The position numbers were made by a program, and so were the translations under genes. From Siniperca chuatsi (taxonomy: Eukaryota > Chordata > Actinopteri > Centrarchiformes > Sinipercidae): a stretch of 64,000 bases of DNA. The stretch lies in contig NC_058063.1 of NCBI RefSeq assembly GCF_020085105.1, positions 20,576,262-20,640,261 on the forward strand, given 5' to 3'. Shown in pieces: positions 19,323 through 30,193 of the stretch (its first letter is position 1; each line of letters opens with the position of its first letter). Under the pieces are notes generated by a model. That model did no database searches and was not told the origin of the DNA. It saw only the letters and a program-made list of their open reading frames with translations.

Positions 19323-21351
19323 ATGACCTGCAGCATCCTGCTGCTCATCACCCTGACCTCCTGCGTCTGTGGTTCGTTTCCACCTGCAGGTTATTATCCA
19401 GAAAGAGAAAAGACTAAATACTCTTTCAGCCTTCAGACCTCCATCTTTAAATCTGTCAGTGAAAACATCTGCAAGACTCTTTATAGCAAGTAGACAGTCC
19501 TTATTAACATCAGGAAGATCCTTTATCTTCAAGTTTTGCTTGAGTTGTATTTATTGTTGGTATCATGCAGCTTTTTTTCCTGTAGTATCTCTGAACTTTT
19601 TGTTTACCAGCCTCCCAGCTTTGATATGAATACATCAACATCTCTAGATGGAGTTTAAAGGCTCACATGTTAAAGTTGTCCCTTTGTCTGGTCCTCACTT
19701 TCCCTCTCTGTCTCCTCAGCAGGAACATTTGTAGTGAATGTGACACAGAGCTCCTATCAGGCAGAGGAGAACGAGGACATCACACTGGAATGGCGCTTCT
19801 CGTCCAAAGCCAACATTTCCCTCCCCTCACTTAAGATCCACTGTTTGTTTGTGTTACCTGAGCTGAAGGTGTTTTATCATCTGGACAACAGTGTTGAGGA
19901 GTCTCAGCATGAGCAGTTTGCAGGACGGGTGCAGTGTGACAAAGACGCTCTCAGTACAGGACGCGTCAGACTTCATCTGTCCAGAGTCAGGACTGACGAC
20001 TCGGGCCCGTACCTCTGCAGAATGGCCACTGAATTCGGCAAGAAGATTAAAGAGTTCTCACTCAACATCACTGGTAAGTCGACTCAAGGTTGTCAAATAT
20101 ATATCTGCTTATAACAGTTTGTCTAATGTTTGCGAACGTGAAAACACATGGACACATTCCATCAGCTGTCGATACAAAAGCAAAAATGTACCTTAAAATG
20201 TTTGTTGTCTAGAAATGATTATTTCTCTTTTAGTTAAATTGAATCTTGACAAGAGATTGAACTTTGATAACAGTTTGGGTTGTTTACAAAAAGAAGCAGT
20301 CTTCATATTTACCTCAGACGCAGACATTATGTGTCCTGTTTGTTAGTTGGCAGACTGTCTTGAAAACCTGTTCATGGATACGTCTGGTGACATTCTTTAT
20401 TTTTGTCATTGTCAACAAATCACATCAGTCAGTCTCTCAGCACTTCCTGAATCCCCCTGCCTGTCGGGAGCTCTCAGCCCATTTGTTCCTACTGAAGATC
20501 TAAATCTTTAAAAATGGGTTATAAATATATACTTTCATTTTTTTTAAAAAAGCTCAGTAGTTTCCTAAAACAGCTGGCCACTGTAGTTTTTAGCAAAAGT
20601 TACTCAAACAGGAGGAAATAGTGCATTTGTGGGGCACTATTTTCAGCTGCGGATTAATACACATGTGGTGCTGTAGTGAATATTTCCAGCAGCGAGATGG
20701 AACCTTTCAGGTTGGAGGTGGGGAGGTGGAGGAGGTGGAGGTGGAGGTGGAGGTGGAGGAGGTGGAGGAGGTGGAGGAGGGTTGCACAATCGTAGATCTG
20801 ACAGACAGAATGACTGAAGCTCAGTGATACTTAAAGAACAGCCTCTGAGGACTGATTGGCTCGAAGAATGCAGGCAGAAAGATCATTGGCCAGATATGGT
20901 GACATCAGAAATGAATCAAAGGGATTTTCACAGCGTGGGAAAGTGGAAGTGACGTAGTTGACTGAAGCGGAAAAGGCAGGAAAATCGAGTAGAACAAGAA
21001 CCAGACTTGATTATCAGAACTACAATCGTGGACTAGAAGAAACAAGATATTCCTTCCTGTCACTTGTACTGACTTTATTTAAAACAATGTTTGTGCTTGG
21101 CGGACCTTTTTTGTCCTTCACACCTAACAGTAAATACTTTGTGGTGTACTTTAAGTTTTCTGTGAAATGTTTTCTCCTCAGATAAATCACATACAGACAC
21201 AATAGCTGACGAGCCCAAACCTGTGATACCAAAACCAGCGAGCCGGGGAAGAATCGGCCTCTACGTTGGACTGGGACTGGCAGCGGCAGCAGCAGCTGCA
21301 CTGGCTGTCTGTCGCTGTACTTCATCATATACTGCACTGCACTCCACCTGA
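19323..21351 (+). CDS. Ig copy 3: divergent V-set membrane protein, short tail
   Basis: Predicted exons 19323-19371, 19723-20073 (351 bp) and 21182-21351, phase 1 junctions, 189 residues. The signal peptide equals that of the other copies. The V domain is the most diverged: ITLEWRFSSKANISL, a C-strand HCLF, DDSGPYLC and a distinct FG region (MATEFGKKIKEF), with extra glycosylation sites NIS and NIT. The last exon encodes a charged and Pro-rich stalk, then LYVGLGLAAAAAAALAVC as TM, and about a 12-residue tail ending HST. No repeats and no signalling motif. Intron 2 carries a GGAGGT repeat. It faces copy 2 head to head. Confidence 0.8.
20711..20781 (+). repeat. GGAGGT-rich tandem repeat
   Basis: Purine-rich array of GGAGGT/GGAGGA units in intron 2 of copy 3. 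Many closely spaced GG pairs make a two-layer quadruplex possible. Confidence 0.9.
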
Positions 21352-21933
21352 AGCGGAGACAGTAGGACCGAGAAGCTGTGTGCAGTGACACACACGTGAA
21401 ATGTTTCAGCTTTCTTAAACTTCTGCTGCCCCCTGCTGCTCTGAAGAGAAATCCACCAGATGGGAGTCTGAAGACAGAACTGGTTCTTCTGTTAGAGCAT
21501 CACGTTTCCAAGTGATGGATAGAAATCCAAAAACACTCCAGCTGAGTTTCGTGGTGGTTTTCTGCCTCATGGTTACCTGATTCAATGGTCCCGCTGCTGT
21601 TAGTTCCTGCCGTAACAGACAGAACAGGCCAAGCTGATAGCAGTGCTCACTCTAAAGCTGGTGAGGATGTTATCTTGGTTCATGTTAAACTGGATGACTT
21701 GTGCAGGCACTGGTTGTATTTCTGGTCATCTCTTGTTATTATGTGCTGACTTAAACGTCAGATGTACTGTAACTCCACGAAGAGTACTGTAATGCCAATT
21801 ACTGTTGATGCAGAGTATAGATTATTGCTCTATTATGAGTTCTACTAAAGTGAAGATGCTGTTAAAGTATCAGCAGGTCTGATAACTTGGTGTCGTTATT
21901 GTACAGATCATTTAATGTACATTCAGGGCTTGC

Positions 21934-22291
21934 TGGATGGTGGAAGAAGGACTTTTACTTAAGTAAAAAACGTAACACCACAGTGCAGAAATACAAGTAA
22001 AAGTACAAAGTATTAGCAACAAAATACACTTAAAGTACAAAAAGTAAAAGTACTGATTATGCAGAATGGCCCATTTCAGAATAATGTGTGTTATGTTATT
22101 GAATTATAATTATTGATGCATTGATGTGTTCATCACTTTAATGGTACAGCTGGTAAAGGTGGAGCTTATATTTTACTAAACATACTGAGCGTGAATTTCA
22201 CCAAGGGAGTAGAAGTATAAAGTAGCATAAAATGAAATTGGACTGAAGTACAGAACTTGAACAAATGCACTGAGTTACTTTCCACCGCTGG
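21934..22291. mobile_element. Fish MITE with GGTGGAA/TTCCACC ends
   Basis: It starts 'atggtggaagaaggactttt', passes through Acc-rich 'acttaagtaaa' and 'gtactgattatgcagaatgg' blocks, and ends 'gagttactttccaccgctgg'. This matches a very common percomorph MITE. Its end part also opens the window (1-165). Confidence 0.65.
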
Positions 22292-23143
22292 TTGTATGTT
22301 ACAGTCAGCTGCTAAACTATTGTGTAGCTTTAAAAACAAAAACATCATCAGCATGTCTGTAAATATCTACATATGCATACATATATATCTGTAAATATAG
22401 ACTTTTATACTGTGTTTTATCATCACTGGATCACATGTTAATCTATCCAGTTTTATGCACTTCATCTTATGAGCCTTATTTGAATTGACAAGTGTTTAAG
22501 ATTTGTATTTACTGAAGTTAAAAAGTAAATTATTAATTTTCTAATGAATCTTTTAGGAATAAAAATAAATAAATAAAAACTTTGCTGTTTCCATTTTTCC
22601 CAGAATATTCCTTTTTTATTTTTCATTATATATTTTCAAGAAACAGATGCATGAAAAATACACAAATACATCTCTTGGCTGTCTTTCCATATTCTAGTCA
22701 TTAATGCGGAAGAAACATTAAATATCACATCACAAAAAACAATTATCCCAGATTAGCATATTTACATATTATACAAGGAAGAAACTGTGCAGATTTCAGG
22801 TCTGTCTGATACGTGACAGAGTGTGATGAGGTGTCCAATAAAAACACTGGACAGCGTAAAGGTGAAGAACAGCGTTTCCTCCATCAGGTCCATTATTTTG
22901 TACATTTACACTTTGTTTGTTGTCATTTTACTCATGTGATGTGTGTGAAGCATCAAAGCTGTTGCTATGGTTACCTGCTGGTATGTTTGATGTGCTCTGA
23001 TGGACAGTTTTATTACCTGCCAGCCAATGGGAAACTGGTATTTTCTGTGTCCGTGGTATAAAGTTGAATTCTAACAGTCTTGTCTCGTTTACATTGTTGA
23101 TCAAACTGTTTCCTCTGATCCATCTGCTGATCTGTAACTTTGC
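22292..23143 (-). other. 3' flank of Ig copy 4 (LINE-free duplicate)
   Basis: Direct duplicate of 166-515 joined to 2133-2692. The junction near 22645 is the empty site of the 1.6-kb LINE. No separate gene is seen. Confidence 0.75.
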
Positions 23144-24306
23144 TCAGATCATCACTGGAGACTGACTGGGTGGACTTTGTTCACCAGGCTGAGAGTGGCT
23201 GAATAAACAGTAACAAACACCCAGCACAGCTGCTGCTGCTGCTGTCAGTCCCAGTCCACAGTAGAGGACGATCCGTCCCCGACTTTCTGTGTTTGGTCTC
23301 TCAGGTTCGGGCCGATCCCTCGCTGCTGTAAAGAGACCAAACACATCTGCCATTCATGTGAAGAAAAAACATTTCAATATAAAAGGAAACAAAATATCTA
23401 CAACAGATGAAGATGTAACATATTTCCCAGATACTGCGAGAAGGAAGTAAAGATTGTGGATTGTGGTAGTCCAAAATACTTTTCCTCTCAGGTTCTTATT
23501 TATCCATAAAAGCTGCTGAACTGAAGAGAAAGTTCTGCTGAATCAACTTACCAGTGACATTGAGTCTGCATTCACCGAAGCTTTCACCATAACTTGTGAA
23601 CACGTCACACAGGTACTGGCCCGAGTCCTCAGTCCTGAGTCTGGACACATGAAGTCTGAGTCGTCCTTCTCTGAGGACGTCTCTGTCACACTGGACTCGT
23701 CCTGCAAACTGTCCATCCTGAGACTCTGGGACCTCAACACCTTCATGCAGATGATACAGGACTGAGGCCTTGTGATCAGTAATCAGTTCACATAAGATAT
23801 TAAGGGAGTTTGAACTGTCAGGTTTGGTTGTGAACGTCCATTCCAGTGTGATGTCCTCGTTCTCCTCTGCCTGATAGGAGCTCTGTGTCACATTCACTAC
23901 AAATGTTCCTGCTGAGGAGACAGAGAGGGAAAGTGAGGACCAGACAAAGGGACAACTTTAACATGTGAGCCTTTAAACTCCATCTAGAGATGTTGATGTA
24001 TTCATATCAAAGCTGGGAGGCTGGTAAACAAAAGATACTACAGTAAAAAAAAAAAAAAAAAGCTGATACCAACAATAAATACAACTCAAGCAAAACTTGA
24101 AGATAAAGGATCTTCCTGATTTTAATAAGGACTGTCTACTTTCTATAAAGAGTCCTGCAGATGTTTTCACTGACAGATTTAAAGATGGAGGTCTGAAGGC
24201 TGAAAGAGTATTTAGTCTTTTCTCTTTCTGGATAATAACCTGCAGGTGGAAACGAACCACAGACGCAGGAGGTCAGGGTGATGAGCAGCAGGATGCTGCA
24301 GGTCAT
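23144..24306 (-). CDS. Ig copy 4: V-set membrane protein, truncated tail
   Basis: Predicted exons 24306-24258, 23908-23552 (357 bp) and 23325-23144, phase 1, 195 residues. V domain patches: NILCELI, KASVLYHLHEGV, CDVFTSYGESFGEC. The TM exon equals copy 1 (GLYCGLGLT-type start with five GCT-repeat alanines) but only one to two tail repeats remain. Relative to copies 1 and 8 a single C is missing in 'cagatc(c)atcactgg' (about 23150), shifting the frame so the protein ends SPVMI and loses the SEETV end. It is the direct duplicate of copy 1. Confidence 0.8.
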
Positions 24307-25744
24307 CTTCTCCCTGTGAGAGGAGACAGAGGTGAAGAGTCAGAAACACACGAGGTCAAAGTTCAGTCGTCACATGTCTGAGAGGAAACATCTACAGTCT
24401 GTCTGCAGTCATTACAACACTCCTTTGTATTTATTCTCCTGCTCATTACACACAGCTGACCAGAGCACTTCCTGACTGGTAGCTGCTAATGCTAAGCTGC
24501 AGTCATGTGTTTCTGTCACAAGATGGCGCCAGTGCTTCACCTCTCCACCATCCAAATGAAAACAAAGAGCATTCAGCTTCACACAGGCTGGAATAAATCC
24601 ACTAAGTGGCCAGAAGTATGGGGGTCCTCTGATGAGGCCAGACGAGGAGGAAGACGAGTGCGGCTGCAGGAATCTACTCGAAGAACTCCCATCCTGGCTT
24701 CTGCAGTCACTGCTGCAGTTATGTGCAGGGTTTCTTGCTGGGGAGCATTTCCCCCCAATAGAAGAAATGTTTAAAGTTGGCTGCGTACTGGGGGTCTCTG
24801 TTTATTAGGAAGGAAGAATGATGCATGTATATTACAAAATACTAATTTATTTGCTGAAGTTTTCTCTGATATAATTTCAGACTTGCCATATTTAGTTTTA
24901 TACTTCCTGAGCTCCTAACTCATGAAGGCGGAACGGGCGCGTGTTATGGACAGGAATAGACACGAAAACTTGCCCCGAGTCTTTGTGCAAGTTTCGCAAC
25001 AAACAGCAAATTCAAACTGCATGGTGAATTTCCACAATCGCTGTTCAGGTTAAATGTAGCACTGACAGGCTCCTTTATTCCAGAAGTTGCCTCTTACTCG
25101 GCTTTGTGAATTTGGCCCAGGACATAAACACATTGCGATCTCTGCAGCTCAGAGAAACATGCTGCATCGGTAAATCTGGAATATAAGCAGCTCTGAATGT
25201 AAAGGAACGAGAATGTAACTGCAAACAAACCTGAATTTAATTCAGTCACCATAGAAACACACGGTGTGGTCCCCTTATTAACAACAGCAGACACAAACCA
25301 GCTGCTGCTGCACTTCCCTTTCCCCAAGGACCGAGGAAGCAGTCCTTCCTCCTGCAGAACTGAAGGACCAGACTGCGAGACGGGGACATCTGGTCTACGC
25401 GCTGCATCATAATGAGTTCCGCACAACACAACAACCAGATCCGAAAATCTGCAGTAGTTAGGTGTCGCGAACGAGCTGCCTCCTTTTAATGAACGATGAG
25501 ACCCGCAGAACACGAAATCCAATCAGCACTTTACGAAAACAAACCGCACAACCAGATCCAAAATGGGAGCTGTGCCCTTTGTCCTGCGGTCTCAGCTTCA
25601 TATGACGTAATCTACTGCACTTTCTATTCTGCCATTTCTAAACTAATGAAAACTCCTTCAAAAAGCATCTTAGAACTGTAACAGACAATGCTGTAAATAT
25701 GAAAACTCCTTCATCTGCTGGTTACTTTGTTGTTACATGTTTTG
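24307..25744 (-). other. Upstream block of Ig copy 4, promoter damaged
   Basis: Corresponds to 11928-13600 upstream of copy 2, lacking the ~410-bp segment. At the expected core promoter (about 25400-25480) the TATATAAATA of the other copies is absent. CGAACGAG and the CCAAT box (25519-25523) remain. 25600-25744 duplicates 27840-27970 directly. Confidence 0.55.
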
Positions 25745-26167
25745 TGCACATAACTGCAGCAGTGACTGCAGAAGCCAGGATGGGAGTTCTTCGAGTAGAT
25801 TCCCTGCAGCCACACTCGTCTTCCTCCTCGTCTGGCCTCATCAGAGGACCCCCCATACTTCTGGCCACTTAGTGGATTTATTCCAGCCTGTGTGAAGCTG
25901 AATGCTCTTTGTTTTCATTTGGATGGTGGAGAGTTGAAGCAGTGGCGCCATCTTGTGACAGAAACACATGACTGCAGCTTAGCATTAGCAGCTACCAGTC
26001 AGGAAGTGCTCTGGTCAGCTGTGTGTGATGAGCAGGAGAATAAATACAAAGGAGTGTTGTAATGACTGCAGACAGACTGTAGATGTTTCCTCTCAGACAT
26101 GTGACGACTGAACTTTGACCTCGTGTGTTTCTGACTCTTCACCTCTGTCTCCTCTCACAGGGAGAAG

Positions 26168-28137
26168 ATGACCTGCAGCATCCTGCTGCTCATCACCCTG
26201 ACCTCCTGCGTCTGTGGTTCGTTTCCACCTGCAGGTTATTATCCAGAAAGAGAAAAGACTAAATACTCTTTCAGCCTTCAGACCTCCATCTTTAAATCTG
26301 TCAGAGAAAACATCTGCAGGACTCTTTAGAGAAAGTAGACAGTCCTTATTAAAATCAGGAAGATCCTTTATCTTCAAGTATTGCTTGAGTTGTATTTATT
26401 GTTGGTATCATGCAGCTTTTTTTTACTGTAGTATCTTTGAACTTTTTGTTTACCAGCCTCCCAGCTTTGATATGAATACATCAACATCTCTAGATGGAGT
26501 TTAAAGGCTCACATGTTAAAGTTGTCCCTTTGTCTGGTCCTCACTTTCCCTCTCTGTCTCCTCAGCAGGAACATTTGTAGTGAATGTGACACAGAGCTCC
26601 TATCAGGCAGAGGAGAACGAGGACATCACACTGGAATGGACGTTCACAACCAAACCTGACAGTTCAAACTCCCTTAATATCTTCTGTGAACTGATTACTG
26701 ATCACAATGTCTCAGTCCTGTATCATCTGCATGAAGGTGTTGAGGTCCCAGAGTCTCAGGATGGACAGTTTGCAGGACGAGTCCAGTGTGACAGAGACGT
26801 CCTCAGAGAAGGACGACTCAGACTTCATGTGTCCAGACTCAGGACTGAGGACTCGGGCCTGTACCTGTGTGACATGCTCACAACTTATGGTGGTGGCGTT
26901 GGTGAAAGCAGACTCACTGTCACTGGTAAGTTGATTCAGTAGAACTTTCTCTTCAGATTTCTTTCAGCTGGATATTCTGCGTCAGTAATCAGTGCTGTTG
27001 TGACTGGGCTGCTAAACTGGACTACAGACATATTGTTTGGACCTAAGTGTAGCTGATGACTCAAACATGTCTGTGTTTGTTTGAGCCGTCCACCAAGTAC
27101 GTGCCTGCTAACTATATGTCCTCAGGAGTTTGTAGTCTTTGTAACATCACATCATTTTGAAGTATTTGCATCTTGAATACAAGAGTAAATCATAAATCTA
27201 GTTTGTTTAATCCGTACATAAATCGAAGTTTAAAATCGGGGGGTTATGTGCCGGACTATTTCTTGGCTGGGAGCAGTTGCCAGGCAACCAGCGGAGAATC
27301 CAGAAGTTACTGTACCTGCCCAAGAAATGGTCCGACACATAAACCCCATAAAACAGCGAACTGACGTTTTTTCCACTTCAGTTTTTGTACGTATTGAACA
27401 AATAAGATCTAACATGTTAGTTATTGAGCTTTAGAGGTGCTGGTAGGTGGATCTGTTCCCTCTGAACAGAGCCAGGCTAGCTGTTTCCCCCTGTTTCCAG
27501 TCTTTATGCTAAGCTAAGCTAACTGGCTGCTGGTGGTAGCCTCATATTTCTGTACAGATATGAGAGTCCCATCAATGTTCTCATCTAACTCTCCACCAGA
27601 AAGCAAAGAAGTGTATTTCCCAAACTGTCAAACTGTTCCTTTAACTGGTGAAATGACTCCAGAAACACAATCAGTAGAAAAGTATTGTGGCCTGAAGAAC
27701 TATATGCAGGTTTTGACTAAAAAACTTCACTTCCATCTGCTGGTAAAAGCCAACAAAAGCTTATGTCATCAAACTAATTTAAGAAACGCTACAATCACAC
27801 AAAGCTCCTACACACAGTGGCTTCAAATCACAAACTCCACATTCTGCACTTTCTATTCTGCCATTTCTAAACTAATGAAAACTCCTTCAAAAAGCATCTT
27901 AGAACTGTAACAGACAATGCTGTAAATATGAAAACTCCTTCATCTGCTGGTTACTTTGTTGTTACATGTTTTCTCATCACATGAATAACAGACACACATG
28001 TGTTTTTTCTCTTTACAGCCAGTGATCGGCCCGAAGATGAGACACAAAAGCCAACAAGCCAGGGAGCGACCACCTGCCACTGCAGATTAGGTTTGGCTGC
28101 AGTACTACTGTACTGCTTTACTTTTTACTTCCTGTAA
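26168..28137 (+). CDS. Ig copy 5: V-set protein with hydrophobic C-terminus, no tail
   Basis: Predicted exons 26168-26216, 26569-26925 (357 bp) and 28019-28137, phase 1, 174 residues. Partner of copy 2 in the opposite arm with the same last exon (ASDRPEDETQ stalk, CHC, hydrophobic end FTFYFL). V patches: NIFCELI, NVSVLYHLHEGV and CDMLTTYGGGVGES. The promoter block is not in this arm: homology to copy 2 stops at 25745, about 420 bases before the ATG. Its promoter is therefore unclear, and it may be an orphaned coding copy unless an upstream start is borrowed. Confidence 0.72.
27238..27346. repeat. Palindromic MITE core in the copy 5 intron
   Basis: Mirror of 10750-10858: 'ggggggttatgtgccggact' and its near complement 'ggtccgacacataaacccc' flank a ~50-base loop. 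Confidence 0.7.
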
Positions 28138-29086
28138 ACCTGCTGGACATTTGTAGTCACGCATGTAACAAGACTGCAGCCATGCTAACGCCCCTGTGAG
28201 GCTGTACTGATGCACAGCGCTGCTTTGAGACATTTCACATAAAACCATGACTGTCAAGTTTATGGTGGCACTAGAAGAACAGTCAGGGGGTGTCCTGGTC
28301 CAGCTGCTGGTCTCTGTCTCTCTCTACACTCCTGTGTATGTGTGTGCTGGTGGAGCGTGCCCTCCAGTGAACCTCCAATCTGACTCACCTGCTACTCACC
28401 TGTTCTCCATCCACCAATCAAGACCATGCAGTCCATCTACCCAGCTCTTCTCACCAGTCCGTCAACACTAGAGGTACTCTGTCTCGGCCTCTGACCTTGC
28501 TTTATAGAAAGTCTTCCTGCATGTTTCCTGACTCCTTGTGTTCAGGTTCAGTCCTCAGACCGACACCTGCCTCCAATCTACTCACTGGCTCTCCAGAAAC
28601 TTCTCACCAGGGGTTCACCGCTGCTCCACGTCAGCCAGCCGTCCTCGCCCAGTCTACCTGCTCACGGAGCTTCCTCCACACACCTGGTTACTCTTTCAAC
28701 TTGTGACAATAACCCAAAACTAACCGCTTCAGCTCCCTCTGTTGTCAAGTCGTGCTTTTGGGTCCAGACTCTGTGTACCATAACAGGGGATCACTACAGT
28801 CAGTAGGATTCATCTTCTGGAGACCGTGAACGTCCGAACAAAATTTGGTGCCAATCCATCAAGTGGATGTTATTTCATGATGTTTCACTATCTATCAGTA
28901 CTGCTGCTAAGTAACCATAGCAACAGTACTGATGCTTTATGCTGCATCATCAGCAAACTGTACTGATTGTAATGGATGACCTGGGAGCTAAGAACAGTTT
29001 GCCTTCGCAGAATCAATCAGGGCACATACAAACTTGGAGGGTATTTTCCTGTTTATACCACGGCTGCTTGCCAACAAAATGCCAAA
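28138..29086 (+). other. 3' flank of Ig copy 5
   Basis: Mirror of 8995-9958 with some indels (for example, a 12-base repeat 'tctgagtcagat' in the left arm is missing near 28378). Ends with the 5-bp target CCAAA (29082-29086). No domain-bearing frame. Confidence 0.6.
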
Positions 29087-30068
29087 TGTAAATGACCATT
29101 GAATCCCCAATCACTGAAGTAGGCCGTCATCATTACTTCCAACCATATGGGGCAGTGTTGCCATGGAACTCCTGAGAAAGGCTTTCACAAGAAAGGACTT
29201 TATTATTGAACTTGAACCAAATGTTACGTTGTTTGTTTTTGGTTGACTAATAATTCTCGCTGCATACTTAATGTGGACATTGTATTTTTATTTGTTTTAT
29301 TAAGTGTACATATTTTACCTCACATGCTTTTATTTTGAAGTCTGGAAAAGGAAGTGCAGCAGCACTCTTTGTGTACATTGGCGCTCTTTTTACGTGAAGC
29401 GCCATTCTGATTTAACGTTAAGAGAGAAAGGATAAGCCCTTGGGTACTCACTGTACAAATGTTTGTTTTAAAAAGGTTTCTTTCTACATCTTAGCTCCTG
29501 GCTGAAGGGCACAAGGTACCGTTTTAGTTTTATGTTGTGTGGTAAACTTTGAAGGACTTTGAAGTGTTTGGTTTAGCTATATCATTCTTTAGCTAATGTC
29601 GTTATTGCCTTGTCAGTGTTTCTCTTGATTTGCACTCCAGATAGATTGTTTACAGTAATTCAGCACTTCATTTGGTAATTTTATATAATTAATTTACGTT
29701 TTTCTCTCTAAATTGAGATTGTCCGTTTTACCAAAATTAATTGATTGTTAACTCGGTGTTTCATGTAACGTAGTTAACATCGCACTCTAAAAGGAGATTG
29801 TTGTAATTAAAACAATTCATATAGGTTATTACATTAGCCAGTTTGCTAAAATGTGATTTTATTTACACATTATTTATGATTTAAGCCAATTAATTGCAAA
29901 TGTGTATTCGTTTATATATTTATGGATATTTGTATACAATTTGCAGGCAGATGTCTAATGATTGTTTGTTTGTTTTTATTCAGCTCTTACGGTGTTTTTG
30001 GAAATTAAATTCTTTATAAACATCAGTTCCTGAGAGTAAAATGCAGCTGTTCAGCCGGGAATGCTACA
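29087..30068 (+). repeat. 5' LTR of the BEL/Pao element
   Basis: Starts TGTAAATGACC and ends GGGAATGCTACA. Compared with the 3' LTR I see three substitutions (for example g29436 versus a36534). The primer-binding site after 30068 is not recognisable to me. Confidence 0.95.
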
Positions 30069-30193
30069 GTAAGAGCTTTACCCAGAAGAACAACAGCTTC
30101 ACCTAATCAGTCCTACCTCACCTCTGAAAGCTGTCTAATGACAACCAAAGGACTTAATATGATAATCTAGTCCAATGCACGCCTGTAAAGAAA

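Larger units (their letters stand above)
17597..20073. repeat. Inner inverted repeat: copy 3 half
   Basis: This pairs in reverse complement with about 11172-14272 (copy 2 half) around the composite LINE, so copies 2 and 3 are head to head. Non-coding parts match closely ('aatgaagttcagacataaag' 17611-17630 and its mirror near 14230). The ~410-bp segment found in the copy 2 half is missing here. Confidence 0.8.

Noticed and set aside
24505..24774. 89-codon frame MCFCHKMAPV near copy 4
   Set aside because: Part of the duplicated upstream block. The matching frame is broken upstream of copies 2 and 6, and no domain is visible.
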